Shown piece after piece: positions 19,608 through 28,249 of a stretch of DNA of 64,000 nucleotides. Position 1 is the first letter of the stretch, and each line of letters opens with the position of its first letter. Both the position numbers and the translations under genes were made by a program. The notes under the pieces are model-generated. The model made no database searches. It saw only the letters and a list, made by a program, of their open reading frames with translations, and was not told where the DNA came from. Source of the stretch: an uncultured Gammaproteobacteria bacterium (GTDB lineage: Bacteria > Pseudomonadota > Gammaproteobacteria > Pseudomonadales > Pseudohongiellaceae); contig CAJXRP010000001.1 of assembly GCA_913060495.1 (NCBI GenBank), forward strand, positions 124,001-188,000, written 5' to 3'.

Positions 19608-20075
19608 CTAGGCGGCGTTTTGCTTGTTCACATCAATAAGTGCTGCAGTCTCGTTGCCGATAGTGATCTTCTTCGGCTTCATGGCCTCAGGGATCTCGCG
19701 CACCAGATCGATATAGAGCAGGCCGTGGGCCATGCGGGCACCAGTAACCTCAACGTGGTCCGCTAGCTGAAAGCGTCGCTCGAAATTGCGTGCAGCGATG
19801 CCTTGATGCAAGTAATTGCGGGCATTGGCTTCTTCGCCAGCCTTCTGGCCGATTACCGTTAAGGTTCCCTTCTCGGTCTGGATGTCCAGCTCGGCTTCCT
19901 GAAAGCCGGCTATGGCCATAGTAATTTGGTATTGATCCTTATCTATCAGCTCGATGTTGTAAGGAGGGTAGCTAGTCTGATTGGCGTCGCCGCGATTTAC
20001 AGAATCCAGCAGCGAAGACAGGTGGTCAAAGCCCACAGTGGAGCGGTATAGGGGTGAAAAGTCTAATGTACGCAT
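19608..20075 (-). CDS. ibpA: Small heat shock protein Hsp20 (IbpA-like)
   Basis: ATP-independent holdase that binds unfolding proteins for later refolding by DnaK/ClpB. The N-terminus MRTLDFSPLYRSTVGFDHL matches the IbpA/IbpB form. The alpha-crystallin domain (about residues 32-125) includes YNIELIDKDQYQITMAIAGF and LLYIDLVREIPE, with an alanine-rich tail. The start at 20075 is chosen because it matches the family N-terminus and has AAGGA 7 bases upstream; ATG 20081 and TTG 20099 are in frame but poorly spaced. A sigma-32 promoter lies about 100 bases upstream, and the leader contains a hairpin next to the ribosome site. Confidence 0.95.
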   Translation of the reverse strand: MRTLDFSPLYRSTVGFDHLSSLLDSVNRGDANQTSYPPYNIELIDKDQYQITMAIAGFQEAELDIQTEKGTLTVIGQKAGEEANARNYLHQGIAARNFERRFQLADHVEVTGARMAHGLLYIDLVREIPEAMKPKKITIGNETAALIDVNKQNAA

Positions 20076-20082
20076 AGTCATA

Positions 20083-20099
20083 TCCTTGCTTTTAAGCAA
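20083..20099 (-). promoter_or_regulatory. Possible RNA thermometer hairpin at the hsp20 ribosome site
   Basis: On the minus-strand transcript UUGCUU pairs with AAGCAA, and the last two A residues belong to the AAGGA ribosome site. ROSE-type thermometers in hsp20 leaders also use a UUGCU motif beside the ribosome site. The short stem and roughly 95-base leader fit this idea, but the full ROSE fold was not computed. Confidence 0.35.
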
Positions 20100-20177
20100 T
20101 ATGTATTTAAGTTTAGTTGCCCATCAAATCGATCGGGCGTTGTGCAAGCCTCTCTTGAGCACTCGCTACAGATTCAA

Positions 20178-20205
20178 ATATGGGGATGGCTTGAGAGGTT
20201 TCAAG
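20178..20205 (-). promoter_or_regulatory. Sigma-32 (RpoH) heat-shock promoter of hsp20
   Basis: Read on the minus strand: CTTGAA (20205-20200), 14-base spacer, CCCCATAT (20185-20178). This matches the RpoH consensus CTTGAA / CCCCATnT at essentially every position. Predicted transcription start near 20171 leaves a leader of about 95 bases before the hsp20 ATG. Confidence 0.9.
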
Positions 20206-20839
20206 CCGTATTGTTTGAAACTAATTTTGGGTGGAATTGAAAGCAGCTGCCTGAAGCTTTGTGGGAATCTAGTAAAATAATAAATTATATAAAACAGATA
20301 GTTATACTTTAAAAGAAATCTAAAACTAGAAGATTAACTAGTAACCCTCTAATGTGATCTTGGTTGAATCCCTGCCTAGATCCTGAATAATTAGCCCTGT
20401 ATCTCTTCGGTTTTTTGAAATTTGTGCATTATTAGCAGCGGGAAGGCAGTGCTCCGGGAAGGGGAGTTGGTGCAAGAAAGGCTCTCTCTTTGCAAAGTAT
20501 GCTTAATCTGAGTGTCATGATCAGTGCGCGATTTTTGGGGTTTGAGGAGTTTTGGCGTTTAGGGCTTCGAAGCTGAAGGGATTGATTCTAGGGGCTTTGC
20601 GAGATGAAGTGGGTGAGATGTGGCTGTTTTGTAGCGCCTGAGTTAATCATGCTGCGTCACTGAAAAGTTTGCTCTGGCAGGGGTTGGGCTCGGAAGGGGT
20701 ATATCCTTATTGCTGCCTTCTCGGTGAGCTCAATGAGTCGAAGATGAAGGCTGAGCCCTTGTCTGGCACAACCTTCATCTCCGATACTTTAATCTATAAA
20801 TACTTTAAAAACAGATAGTTATTTAGATTATACAAAGCC
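20206..20839. other. Gene-free region between hsp20 promoter and prpD
   Basis: No credible gene is seen. The region holds a 15-base direct repeat AAAACAGATAGTTAT (20291-20305 and 20808-20822), both copies in AT-rich surroundings. A hairpin at 20742-20780 lies downstream of prpD. The G-rich middle part (about 20500-20720) has no recognisable element. Confidence 0.5.
20742..20780 (-). terminator. Hairpin downstream of prpD
   Basis: AGATGAAGG and CCTTCATCT form a perfect 9-bp stem with a 21-nt loop, about 60 bases beyond the prpD stop. There is no clear T-run, so it may be an RNA 3-prime end stabiliser rather than a true intrinsic terminator. Confidence 0.35.
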
Positions 20840-22288
20840 CTATATCACTAAAAGATCCATAAAGTCGTTCACCGCTGTTTGTTCGAGCTGCTTCTGATCC
20901 TTGCATAGCTCAAAGATCTTGGCGCTGCGCTTGGCAGGGAAGCGTGTCGCTAGATTAGCCTTGAACTTTTCCTCTAGAAGCGGAATACCTTCCTCGCGAC
21001 GGCGGCGGTGACCGACAGGGTAGTTGATCTCTACCTGTTCCGTGCTGCTGCCGTCCTTGAAGAAGACCTGCATAGCGTTAGCGATAGAGCGCTTCTCGGG
21101 CTCCAGGTATTCCTTCGTGTAGGTTGGGTTCTCGTGTATCTCCATCTTCTCGCGCAGCTCGTCGATGATTGGATTAGCTGCGTGAAAACTGTCCTCGTAG
21201 TGTTCGGCAACCAGATTACCGAAGGCCAGAGGCACGGCAGTCATATACTGCAGGCAATGATCGCGGTCGGCAGGGTTATTCAATGGTCCACTCTTGCTGA
21301 TGATGCGTATTGCAGATTCATGAGTATTGATTACGATCTTCTCAATATCCTGCAGACGGTCCTTAACCTGATCGTGCAGCTGAACCGCAGCTTCGGCAGC
21401 AGTCTGGGAATGGAACTCTGCAGGGAAGGATATCTTAAATAGAATATTCTCCATTACATAGCTTTCATAAGCTCTTGTAAATTCAAAGGGTTTTCCCTTA
21501 AAAGAAACATCGTAAAAGCCCCAGGTAGGTGCGGTGAGCACGCTCGGATAACCGATCTCGCCGCGCATCGTGATGTCCGCGAGACGCACGGCGCGTGAGG
21601 TTGCGTCACCTGCCGCCCAAGACTTGCGCGGCCCAGCATTCGGTGAATGCCTGTAAGTACGCAGGCTAGAGCCATCCACCCAAGCCTGAGACAGGGCGTC
21701 GATAATCTGCTCACGAGTACCGCCTAGCATCTGTGTGGCTACCGCCGTCGATGCGACGCGAACCAGCAGAACATGACAGAGTCCTACGCGGTTGAAGCTG
21801 TTCTCTAGAGCCAAAACCCCTTGTATTTCATGGGCTTTGATCATTGCCGTCAACACATCATGCATGGTGAGAGGCGGCTTACCGGCAGCAACATTCTGCT
21901 GTGACAGGAAGTCGGCAACGGCGAGGATCGCGCCTAGATTGTCAGAGGGGTGGCCCCATTCCGCTGCCAGCCAGGTGTCGTTATAGTCCAGCCAGCGCAC
22001 GATACAGCCTATATCCCAGGCTGCCTTGGCCGGATCCAGTCTAAATTGAGTGCCAGGAACCCGCGCGCCATTAGGAACCACGGTGCCTTCGACGAGGGGG
22101 CCGAGTAATTTGGTGCATTCAGGGAAGCGCAGCGCGAGTAGGCCGCAGCCGAGGGTATCCATTAGGCAGTTGCGAGCCGTATCGTAGGCCTCGGTGGAGT
22201 TGATTTCATAGTCACAGATGTAATCTGCGATGTCGACGAGTACCTGATCTGGCTCAGGGCGGGCGTTGATTTCTACGTTGTTTGACAC
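20840..22288 (-). CDS. prpD: 2-methylcitrate dehydratase PrpD
   Basis: Dehydrates 2-methylcitrate to 2-methylaconitate (or cis-aconitate forms) in the methylcitrate cycle of propionyl-CoA degradation. The 482 residues belong to the MmgE/PrpD fold. Visible conserved parts are [42 protein letters not shown] and [22 protein letters not shown]. It is the last gene of the minus-strand GntR-prpB-prpC-prpD operon, 55 bases after prpC. Because prpD is present, the alternative acnD/prpF pair is not needed, and it is not seen here. Confidence 0.96.
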   Translation of the reverse strand: MSNNVEINARPEPDQVLVDIADYICDYEINSTEAYDTARNCLMDTLGCGLLALRFPECTKLLGPLVEGTVVPNGARVPGTQFRLDPAKAAWDIGCIVRWLDYNDTWLAAEWGHPSDNLGAILAVADFLSQQNVAAGKPPLTMHDVLTAMIKAHEIQGVLALENSFNRVGLCHVLLVRVASTAVATQMLGGTREQIIDALSQAWVDGSSLRTYRHSPNAGPRKSWAAGDATSRAVRLADITMRGEIGYPSVLTAPTWGFYDVSFKGKPFEFTRAYESYVMENILFKISFPAEFHSQTAAEAAVQLHDQVKDRLQDIEKIVINTHESAIRIISKSGPLNNPADRDHCLQYMTAVPLAFGNLVAEHYEDSFHAANPIIDELREKMEIHENPTYTKEYLEPEKRSIANAMQVFFKDGSSTEQVEINYPVGHRRRREEGIPLLEEKFKANLATRFPAKRSAKIFELCKDQKQLEQTAVNDFMDLLVI

Positions 22289-22343
22289 TTAAATTTCCTT
22301 GTAAATCAAATAAATAAATTGTTTATATAATGTAAATGCAGTG

Positions 22344-23468
22344 CTAGCGATCGGCTATGTCTACCCATTCGCTGGTCTCTGGACCGGTGTAGTCGGCGCT
22401 AGGACGGATGATGCGGTTATTAGCGCGCTGCTCCTTAACGTGGGCCGCCCAGCCGGTAAGCCTGGACATCACGAAGATGGGAGTAAACAGCTTCGTAGGG
22501 ATGCCCATGAAGTGGTAAGCAGACGCATGAAAGAAATCGGCGTTGCAGAACAGCTTCTTCTCGCGCCACATTACCTCCTCGCAGCGCACGGATACTGGGT
22601 AGAGCGTGGTATCGCCCACCTCAGCCGCCAGCTTCTCAGCCCACAGCTTAATAATGGTGTTGCGTGGGTCCGATTCACTGTAGATGGCATGGCCAAAGCC
22701 CATGATCTTGTCCTTGCGCGCTAGCATGCCCATGATTTCTTGCTCTGCTTGGTCCGCACTGGTCCAATTCTCGATCATATCCATGGCTGCCTCATTAGCG
22801 CCGCCGTGCAAGGGCCCGCGAAGAGAGCCGATAGCCGCCGTGATGCAAGAGTGCATGTCGGAGAGTGTGGAAGCGCAGACTCTGGCCGTGAAGGTAGAGG
22901 CGTTGAATTCGTGCTCTGCGTACAGAATGAGCGATACGTTCATTACCTGGCTAAATAACTCGCTAGGGGTCTCGCCGCTGAGCATATGCAGAAAGTGGGC
23001 GCCAATAGACTCGTCATCTAATGCTGTTTCGATTCGTTTTCCCTCGTGTGAGAACACATACCAATAGCAGATGATTGAAGGCAGTGCTGCTAGCAGGCGA
23101 TCGATGGCGTCGTCCTGTTGAGAGAAGTCTGTCTCTGTCTCCAGATTGCCCAGCATCGAGCAGCCAGTTCGCATCACGTCCATGGGGTGTGCGCTTGCAG
23201 GGATGCGCTCAAGAACATCTTTTAATGCCTGAGGTAGCTCTCGTAGTGATTTGATTTTATTTGTATAATTATCAAGTTCTTGCTGCTTGGGAAGGTGGCC
23301 TTTAAGGAGTAGGTGTGCCACCTCTTCGAACTTTGCATTCTCAGCTAATTCACTGATGTCATAGCCGCGATAGGTGAGGCCGGTTCCAGTCTTGCCTACA
23401 GTACAGAGGGCCGTCTCGCCCGCCACTTGGCCTCTTAGGCCCGCGCCTGATAGTTTCTTCTCTGCCAT
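22344..23468 (-). CDS. prpC: 2-methylcitrate synthase
   Basis: Condenses propionyl-CoA with oxaloacetate to 2-methylcitrate. The 374 residues are of the short citrate-synthase type, with the catalytic regions GPLHGGANEAAMDMI, GFGHAIYSESDPRN and the family stretch EFNASTFTARVCASTLSDMHS. The N-terminus GLRGQVAGETALCTVGKTGTGLTYRGYDI is typical of PrpC rather than GltA. The next gene upstream is prpB (149 bases), so the pathway order in the operon is PrpB-PrpC-PrpD. A citrate synthase side activity is common in this family. Confidence 0.96.
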   Translation of the reverse strand: MAEKKLSGAGLRGQVAGETALCTVGKTGTGLTYRGYDISELAENAKFEEVAHLLLKGHLPKQQELDNYTNKIKSLRELPQALKDVLERIPASAHPMDVMRTGCSMLGNLETETDFSQQDDAIDRLLAALPSIICYWYVFSHEGKRIETALDDESIGAHFLHMLSGETPSELFSQVMNVSLILYAEHEFNASTFTARVCASTLSDMHSCITAAIGSLRGPLHGGANEAAMDMIENWTSADQAEQEIMGMLARKDKIMGFGHAIYSESDPRNTIIKLWAEKLAAEVGDTTLYPVSVRCEEVMWREKKLFCNADFFHASAYHFMGIPTKLFTPIFVMSRLTGWAAHVKEQRANNRIIRPSADYTGPETSEWVDIADR

Positions 23469-23617
23469 TCTTGCTCTCCAGCTTAATTAATCTGATTGAT
23501 TCTGTGTTTGTAGCACCATTTTCTCCGTGCCATGTAGCTTTGTTGCTGCTAGCGACTATTTGGAGAAAGTAACGGTGATTTAGCTCTCTTACACCATGAT
23601 TTTATTAATAAAAGTCT

Positions 23618-24499
23618 CTATTTCTCGCTCTCAAACAGCGCGTCCAGCTTCTCCTCATAGCCATGATAACCAAGTACCTCGTAGAGCTGATTCCTGGTTT
23701 GCATCTTATCTATGCAGGCCTTCTGATCGCCATTGATCGCGATGGTTTGATACACATCCAGCGCGGCCTTGCTCATCGCGCGGAAGGCGCTAAGCGGGTA
23801 TAGCACCATGGCAACGCCATTCTCGGCCAGTTCAGCGCAGTTAAACAGCGGAGTAGCACCGAATTCGGTGATGTTCGCAAGTACGGGCACTTTGACCGCT
23901 TCGACAAACTGGCGATATTGGTCTAATTCCAGCATAGCCTCTGGAAAGATCGCATCGGCACCGGCCTCGACACAGGCTACAGCTCGTTCGATTGCAGAAT
24001 CCATGCCTTCGACCGCTAGCGCGTCAGTTCTTGCCATGATTACGAAATCGCTGTCGGTCTTAGCGTCGACTGCGGCTTTAACCCGATCTGCCATCTCCGA
24101 CTTGCTTACAATAGCCTTGTTCGGACGGTGTCCACAGCGCTTCTGCGATACTTGATCCTCAATATGCACCGCTGCAGCGCCTGCACGCTCCATATTCTTG
24201 ATAGTACGCGCAATATTAAAAGCGCCACCCCAGCCAGTGTCGATATCCACCAGCAGGGGCAAGTCGCTTGCGTTGCAGATGCGCTCTACGTCATGAACAA
24301 CGTCGTTAAGGCTGGTAATTCCTAGGTCTGGAAGGCCATAGGACGCGTTCGCCACGCCGCCGCCAGAGAGGTAGATGGCTTTATGTCCAGAATCCTCGGC
24401 CAGCATCGCGCAATAGGCGTTGATAGTGCCCACAAGCTGCAGTGGGTCGTTCTCTTCCAAGGCCTTGCGAAAGCGAGCTCCAGGGGATAGTGCGCTCAT
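23618..24499 (-). CDS. prpB: Methylisocitrate lyase
   Basis: Cleaves 2-methylisocitrate to pyruvate and succinate, the final step of the methylcitrate cycle. The 293 residues have the isocitrate-lyase superfamily catalytic motif [11 protein letters not shown] (around residue 113), with the active Cys, and [18 protein letters not shown] at the N-terminus. [33 protein letters not shown] carries Mg2+ ligands. A GGAG box precedes the ATG. It starts 28 bases after the GntR gene ends, so both are probably on one transcript. Confidence 0.96.
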   Translation of the reverse strand: MSALSPGARFRKALEENDPLQLVGTINAYCAMLAEDSGHKAIYLSGGGVANASYGLPDLGITSLNDVVHDVERICNASDLPLLVDIDTGWGGAFNIARTIKNMERAGAAAVHIEDQVSQKRCGHRPNKAIVSKSEMADRVKAAVDAKTDSDFVIMARTDALAVEGMDSAIERAVACVEAGADAIFPEAMLELDQYRQFVEAVKVPVLANITEFGATPLFNCAELAENGVAMVLYPLSAFRAMSKAALDVYQTIAINGDQKACIDKMQTRNQLYEVLGYHGYEEKLDALFESEK

Positions 24500-24527
24500 A
24501 TTTTTCTCCTTAATAAGGTTTTTTAAT

Positions 24528-25217
24528 CTATTGATTTGGCTGTAATTTCTCAGATTCTAATTGCTGCATTAGCGTCGCTTTTGCACTCGCGATGTGGCGT
24601 CGCATTAACAGTTCCGCCATCTCACCATCGCTATTCTCGATGGCATCGACGATCTGATGATGTTCCTTGAAGGCCTGCACGGGGCGAGAGGGTGAGCTGC
24701 TTGTCTGCACACGATAGAGGCGTAGCAGGTGATATAACTCATCGCAGAGTAGATTAAATAGTCGAGCATTGCCGCTAAGTTGGACTATCAGGTAGTGAAA
24801 ATCTAAATCCCCTTCCTTCTGGTAGTACGCCTGGCCGTTCTCGGATTGGATCTGCCGCTCATGGTTCGCCAGTAGCTCGCGCAAATTATTGCAGTCTTGT
24901 TGGCTGGCCTTGTGTGCAGCTAGGCGACAAGCAAGCCCTTCGAGAGATTCTCTAATCTCATATATTTCAATAGCTTGCTTGCTATTTAGAGAAATAACCT
25001 TCGCGCCAACATTGGCGGTGATCTCGACAAGTTTGCAGCCCTCTAAGCGACGAATTGCTTCACGTAAAGGGCCGCGACTGATGCCGTATTGTTTGCTGAG
25101 ATGGGGTTCGTTGACCTTGGAGCCAGGGGGAAGCTCGCCTTTCACAATCGCGGTACGCAGTTGTTCGAAGATGTTGTCGGCTAAGGTGGAGGGAGGTAGT
25201 GCGCTCTGTTGATTCAT
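24528..25217 (-). CDS. GntR-family (FadR/FCD) regulator of the prp operon
   Basis: N-terminal winged helix ([47 protein letters not shown]) and a C-terminal all-helical FCD ligand-binding domain (REHL-type His residues such as FHYLI and MRRHIASAK) that commonly binds small carboxylates through a metal. It is the first gene of the operon, so it probably senses a methylcitrate-cycle intermediate and controls prpBCD and itself. Start ATG 25217 is chosen because two identical-type palindromes lie just upstream, and extension to TTG 25250 would read through one. No clear ribosome site precedes it. Confidence 0.88.
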   Translation of the reverse strand: MNQQSALPPSTLADNIFEQLRTAIVKGELPPGSKVNEPHLSKQYGISRGPLREAIRRLEGCKLVEITANVGAKVISLNSKQAIEIYEIRESLEGLACRLAAHKASQQDCNNLRELLANHERQIQSENGQAYYQKEGDLDFHYLIVQLSGNARLFNLLCDELYHLLRLYRVQTSSSPSRPVQAFKEHHQIVDAIENSDGEMAELLMRRHIASAKATLMQQLESEKLQPNQ

Positions 25218-25220
25218 TGT

Positions 25221-25232
25221 ATTGTTGACAAT
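25221..25232. promoter_or_regulatory. Palindromic operator ATTGT-N2-ACAAT, copy 1
   Basis: ATTGTTGACAAT is a perfect 5-2-5 palindrome located 4 bases before the GntR start codon. A second copy lies 62 bases away. This is the expected form of a GntR dimer site, and its position would block transcription or translation start of the prp operon. Confidence 0.75.
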
Positions 25233-25260
25233 GTTAAAGAATAATTGCAATTCTACCGAA

Positions 25261-25294
25261 AATATCGCCGATTACAATTTAAATTGTCAACAAT
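25261..25294 (-). promoter_or_regulatory. prp operon promoter with operator copy 2
   Basis: On the minus strand a consensus -35 TTGACA (25290-25285) lies within a second ATTGT-N2-ACAAT palindrome (25283-25294). An 18-base spacer and GATATT (25266-25261) as -10 follow. A bound regulator would cover the -35 directly. The predicted start near 25254 gives a short leader containing operator copy 1. Confidence 0.72.
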
Positions 25295-25342
25295 AATGAC
25301 TTTTCTAACTTGAATTCCTAAACTGGCTGGCTATGCCTGATT

Positions 25343-26680
25343 TCACTCTTGAATTGAGGCCCCACGCCCTATGCCGTAGTAGGTGATGCCTAGCTTTTCC
25401 ATAAGGGCAGGGTCATACAGGTTTCTGCCGTCAAATATCACAGGTTCCTTAAGTGTAGACTTAATTAGCTCGAAGTCGGGGGCTCGAAAATGCTGCCACT
25501 CTGTGCAGATCACTAGGGCATCGGCTTCATGCAGGGCATCGTCTCGCGCATTCACTAAAGATAACGCTTCTTGATTGGGGTAGAGGTTTGCCGCTACTTC
25601 CATCGCTTCGGGGTCGAATGCCTGTACGCTTGCGCCAGCAGACCACAAGGCTTCCATTAATACACGGCTAGGCGCGTCGCGCATATCATCGGTCTTCGGT
25701 TTGAATGCTAGCCCCCATAATGCAAATTTCTTACCTTTGATATCGCTCTTAAAATGTTGATTTATAATAGAAAATAGGCGTTTTTTCTGCGCAAAGTTGG
25801 TGGCATAGACGGCGTCCAGAACCCCCATTTCACATCCATGCTCATTAGCAGTCTTGCTCAATGCGCGGACGTCTTTGGGAAAGCAGGAGCCCCCATATCC
25901 ACAACCAGGGTAGATAAACTGATAGCCGATGCGCGGGTCGGAGCCAATTCCTTGGCGAACCTGCTCGACATCGGCACCGAGCTTCTCTGCTAGATTAGCT
26001 ATCTCATTGATAAAGCTAATTTTTGTGGCGAGCATTGCGTTAGCTGCATACTTGGTGAGCTCCGCTGAACGAATGTCCATATAGAGCATGCGGTCTGAGT
26101 TTCGATTGAAAGGGGCGTAGAGGCGCTTTAATAGGGCTTTCGCCGCAGTAGAATTAGTTCCAACCACGATACGGTCAGGCTTCATGAAGTCAGCAACGGC
26201 GGCCCCTTCCTTGAGGAATTCCGGATTTGAGGCGACAGTAAACCGCAATTCGAGGTTTCGTGCGCTCAATTCTGCCCCGATGTGATTGAGCACCTTGTCG
26301 GAGGTGCCCACCGGCACTGTTGATTTGATTACAACAGTTTTGGAATTTTCCATATATTTCCCGATGTTAGAGGCGACGGTTAACACTCGGCTTAGGTCTG
26401 CTGAGCCGTCTTCTTCGGGTGGGGTGCCTACTGCCACAAGGATTAGTTCACTGAAGGCAACGGCTTCTTCCAAGTCATCGGTGAAATGAAGCGTGCCGGC
26501 ATCGATGTTGGATCTAACGATGGATTCGAGGCCGGGTTCATAGATTGGCATTTGGCCAGCCCTCAGGCTGCTAATTTTGCTGCTATCGACGTCCATGCAT
26601 AGCACGGAGTGCCCAACCTCGGAGAGGCATGCTCCTGTCACTAGGCCGACGTAGCCTGTACCGAAGATCGTTATTTTCAT
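25343..26680 (-). CDS. ugd: UDP-glucose 6-dehydrogenase
   Basis: Two-step NAD-dependent oxidation of UDP-glucose to UDP-glucuronate, a precursor for acidic polysaccharides. The Rossmann N-terminus [22 protein letters not shown], the hinge [24 protein letters not shown] and the catalytic Cys motif [16 protein letters not shown] (about residue 264) are intact, with the C-terminal UDP-binding domain following. 445 residues is the standard length. It is divergent from the polysaccharide operon that starts at 26972, so the two may be coordinately expressed, and it probably feeds the same glycan. Confidence 0.96.
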   Translation of the reverse strand: MKITIFGTGYVGLVTGACLSEVGHSVLCMDVDSSKISSLRAGQMPIYEPGLESIVRSNIDAGTLHFTDDLEEAVAFSELILVAVGTPPEEDGSADLSRVLTVASNIGKYMENSKTVVIKSTVPVGTSDKVLNHIGAELSARNLELRFTVASNPEFLKEGAAVADFMKPDRIVVGTNSTAAKALLKRLYAPFNRNSDRMLYMDIRSAELTKYAANAMLATKISFINEIANLAEKLGADVEQVRQGIGSDPRIGYQFIYPGCGYGGSCFPKDVRALSKTANEHGCEMGVLDAVYATNFAQKKRLFSIINQHFKSDIKGKKFALWGLAFKPKTDDMRDAPSRVLMEALWSAGASVQAFDPEAMEVAANLYPNQEALSLVNARDDALHEADALVICTEWQHFRAPDFELIKSTLKEPVIFDGRNLYDPALMEKLGITYYGIGRGASIQE

Positions 26681-26805
26681 GTGATTCCTGTCTAAGTCGG
26701 GGAATATCAGCCCAGCTTGTCGCGCATTATAGGGTGTTACGGCGATATTAGACGAGGGTGTGTGGCGAATAGGGGAAGATTGCGGTTAATAAAGGCGTTC
26801 ATGGC

Positions 26806-26833
26806 TTGAACAATAGTAAGGGGGCGGTACACT
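26806..26833 (+). promoter_or_regulatory. Candidate promoter of the polysaccharide operon
   Basis: TTGAAC (26806-26811), 16-base spacer and TACACT (26828-26833) give four of six consensus bases in each element. It lies upstream of the ops element and of the RfaH paralogue. A start near 26840 would place the ops element about 70 bases into the transcript, as expected for RfaH loading. Confidence 0.5.
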
Positions 26834-26908
26834 CTAAGTTAGTTTTATGCGTACTTTGGGCGAAGATTTCTGTCCAATCCAGAAGGCTCCCAATTGGGTG
26901 ATCTTATT

Positions 26909-26920
26909 GGCGGTAGCGTG
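26909..26920 (+). promoter_or_regulatory. ops (JUMPstart) element, RfaH loading site
   Basis: GGCGGTAGCGTG fits the ops consensus GGCGGTAGnnTG exactly. It lies in the untranslated leader 52 bases before the RfaH paralogue. RfaH recognises this sequence on the non-template strand of a paused polymerase and then suppresses Rho termination through long polysaccharide operons. Confidence 0.9.
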
Positions 26921-26971
26921 TCTGAAGTCTAATAAATCAGCTCCAGAATAGCTAAATGTCACGGTAATTAC

Positions 26972-27532
26972 ATGAGCCAACTTTCTGTTTTAACACAAGA
27001 TTTTAAAAATGACTCGAAGTCTTTAAGCAGGGCTTGGTTTGTTGTTTACACAAAGCCGCGACAAGAGCAAGTAGCTGTAGAGAACCTCGCTAGGCAGGGC
27101 TTCGAAGCCTATTGCCCTAGCGTCGCTATTACAAAGCGGCGCAAAAGCCAGCTGGTTTCGGTTATAGAGCCGTATTTTCCTCGTTACATCTTTCTAAATT
27201 TCGACCTTGAATCGGATAACTGGGCGCCTCTTCGTTCTACCCGGGGCGTCGCAAGCCTAGTTAAGTTTGGCGGCGAGCCACAGCAAGTTCCTGATAGTCT
27301 GATTGCGGCTCTACAAGAAAACGAAAATTCCGATCATTTACAAATGGTTACGCCAAAAACGTGGGTCCAAGGAGACAGTGTCGAAATCGAGCAAGGCCCA
27401 TTTGCCGGTTATCGCTGCCTATTCGAGTCTGAGCGTGGCGCCGATAGGGTGGCGGTGCTTCTCAACGTTGTAGGCAAGCCTACCCGTACGACTTTGTTGA
27501 GGCAGGACTTGCAGCTTCCGCAGTTCGGGTGA
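26972..27532 (+). CDS. rfaH: RfaH-like transcription antiterminator (NusG paralogue)
   Basis: The NusG N-terminal domain (AWFVVYTKPRQEQVAVENLARQGFEAYCPSV ... RYIFLNFDL, about residues 22-105) and a C-terminal KOW domain (VQGDSVEIEQGPFAGYRCLF, about 130-185) together give 186 residues. The insert-free NTD and the YCPSVAITKRR stretch resemble RfaH rather than housekeeping NusG. Being the first gene after the ops site, the protein probably acts on its own operon, preventing premature termination across about 18 kb of glycan genes and recruiting ribosomes. Such EPS-linked NusG paralogues often sit at the head of exopolysaccharide loci. Confidence 0.92.
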   Translation: MSQLSVLTQDFKNDSKSLSRAWFVVYTKPRQEQVAVENLARQGFEAYCPSVAITKRRKSQLVSVIEPYFPRYIFLNFDLESDNWAPLRSTRGVASLVKFGGEPQQVPDSLIAALQENENSDHLQMVTPKTWVQGDSVEIEQGPFAGYRCLFESERGADRVAVLLNVVGKPTRTTLLRQDLQLPQFG

Positions 27533-27658
27533 GTTCAAGAATCCATTTTCATATTTAATTCTTAATTCTTAGTATCCTGAAAGTATTAGCTATTCCTCAA
27601 CAAATCACTTGATATCCGTTAATTATTCTCTAAATCCAGACCGTCTGGAGTGTGGCTT

Positions 27659-27976
27659 ATGCAAGATGAAATCACCTATAAATTATTGAAATCGATAGAG
27701 GAGGACCCTTCCCAGACGCAGCGTGCTCTGTCGAAGTCTCTGGGAATTAGTCTCGGTAAGTTAAATTACTGCCTTCGCGCACTCACGGACAAAGGCTGGG
27801 TGAAGGCTAGAAACTTCAGTCAGAGCTCAAATAAGGCGAGTTATTTGTACCTATTGACACCGTCCGGGGCAGAGGAAAAAACGCGAGTGACCGTGCGCTT
27901 CCTAAGGCGCAAGATGGATGAGTACGAGCAGATAAAAGAGGAGATTGCTCAGCTTCAAGATGAGGCAGCGTCATAG
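27659..27976 (+). CDS. EPS-associated MarR-family regulator
   Basis: A 105-residue winged-helix protein (EITYKLLKSIEEDPSQTQRALSKSLGISLGKLNYCLRALTDKGWVKARNF ... YLYLLTPSGAEEKTRVTVRFLRRKMDEYEQI) matching the MarR-type regulators that accompany exopolysaccharide clusters. It ends in a coiled-coil-like helix. The ATG at 27659 is preferred over a GTG at 27650. It follows the RfaH gene by 126 bases; the pair RfaH-like plus MarR at the head of a glycan operon is recurrent in proteobacteria. The DNA target is not visible. Confidence 0.85.
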   Translation: MQDEITYKLLKSIEEDPSQTQRALSKSLGISLGKLNYCLRALTDKGWVKARNFSQSSNKASYLYLLTPSGAEEKTRVTVRFLRRKMDEYEQIKEEIAQLQDEAAS

Positions 27977-28189
27977 CCTTTAGCATGTATCCTTTAGAAT
28001 CTGCTTTGAGATAATGAGCAGATGCCCTCAGTACCAGTCACTTAGCCGCTGATCATCAAAAGTTTAAGGCTAGAACTCAACTCCATGCCCAGCTATCCAA
28101 AGGTGAAAATTTCTAAGAACAATTGTCTATATGAAAGAAGTATGAGTCTCATCAACAACATCGAAATCACTATACTCCCCAAAATGCAT

Positions 28190-28224
28190 TTCGCCCCGCG
28201 AAGAGCCGTTTCGCAGCTAGCGAA
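28190..28224 (+). other. Two tandem TTCGC/GCGAA mini-hairpins before the ABC transporter gene
   Basis: Two consecutive 5-bp stems share the same arms (TTCGC ... GCGAA at 28190-28202 and 28210-28224). They lie in the 273-base gap between the MarR gene and the transporter. The arms are interchangeable, so alternative folds are possible. No gene is seen in this gap. Confidence 0.3.
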
Positions 28225-28249
28225 TTCTAGGTCTGAATAAACCAAAGAG

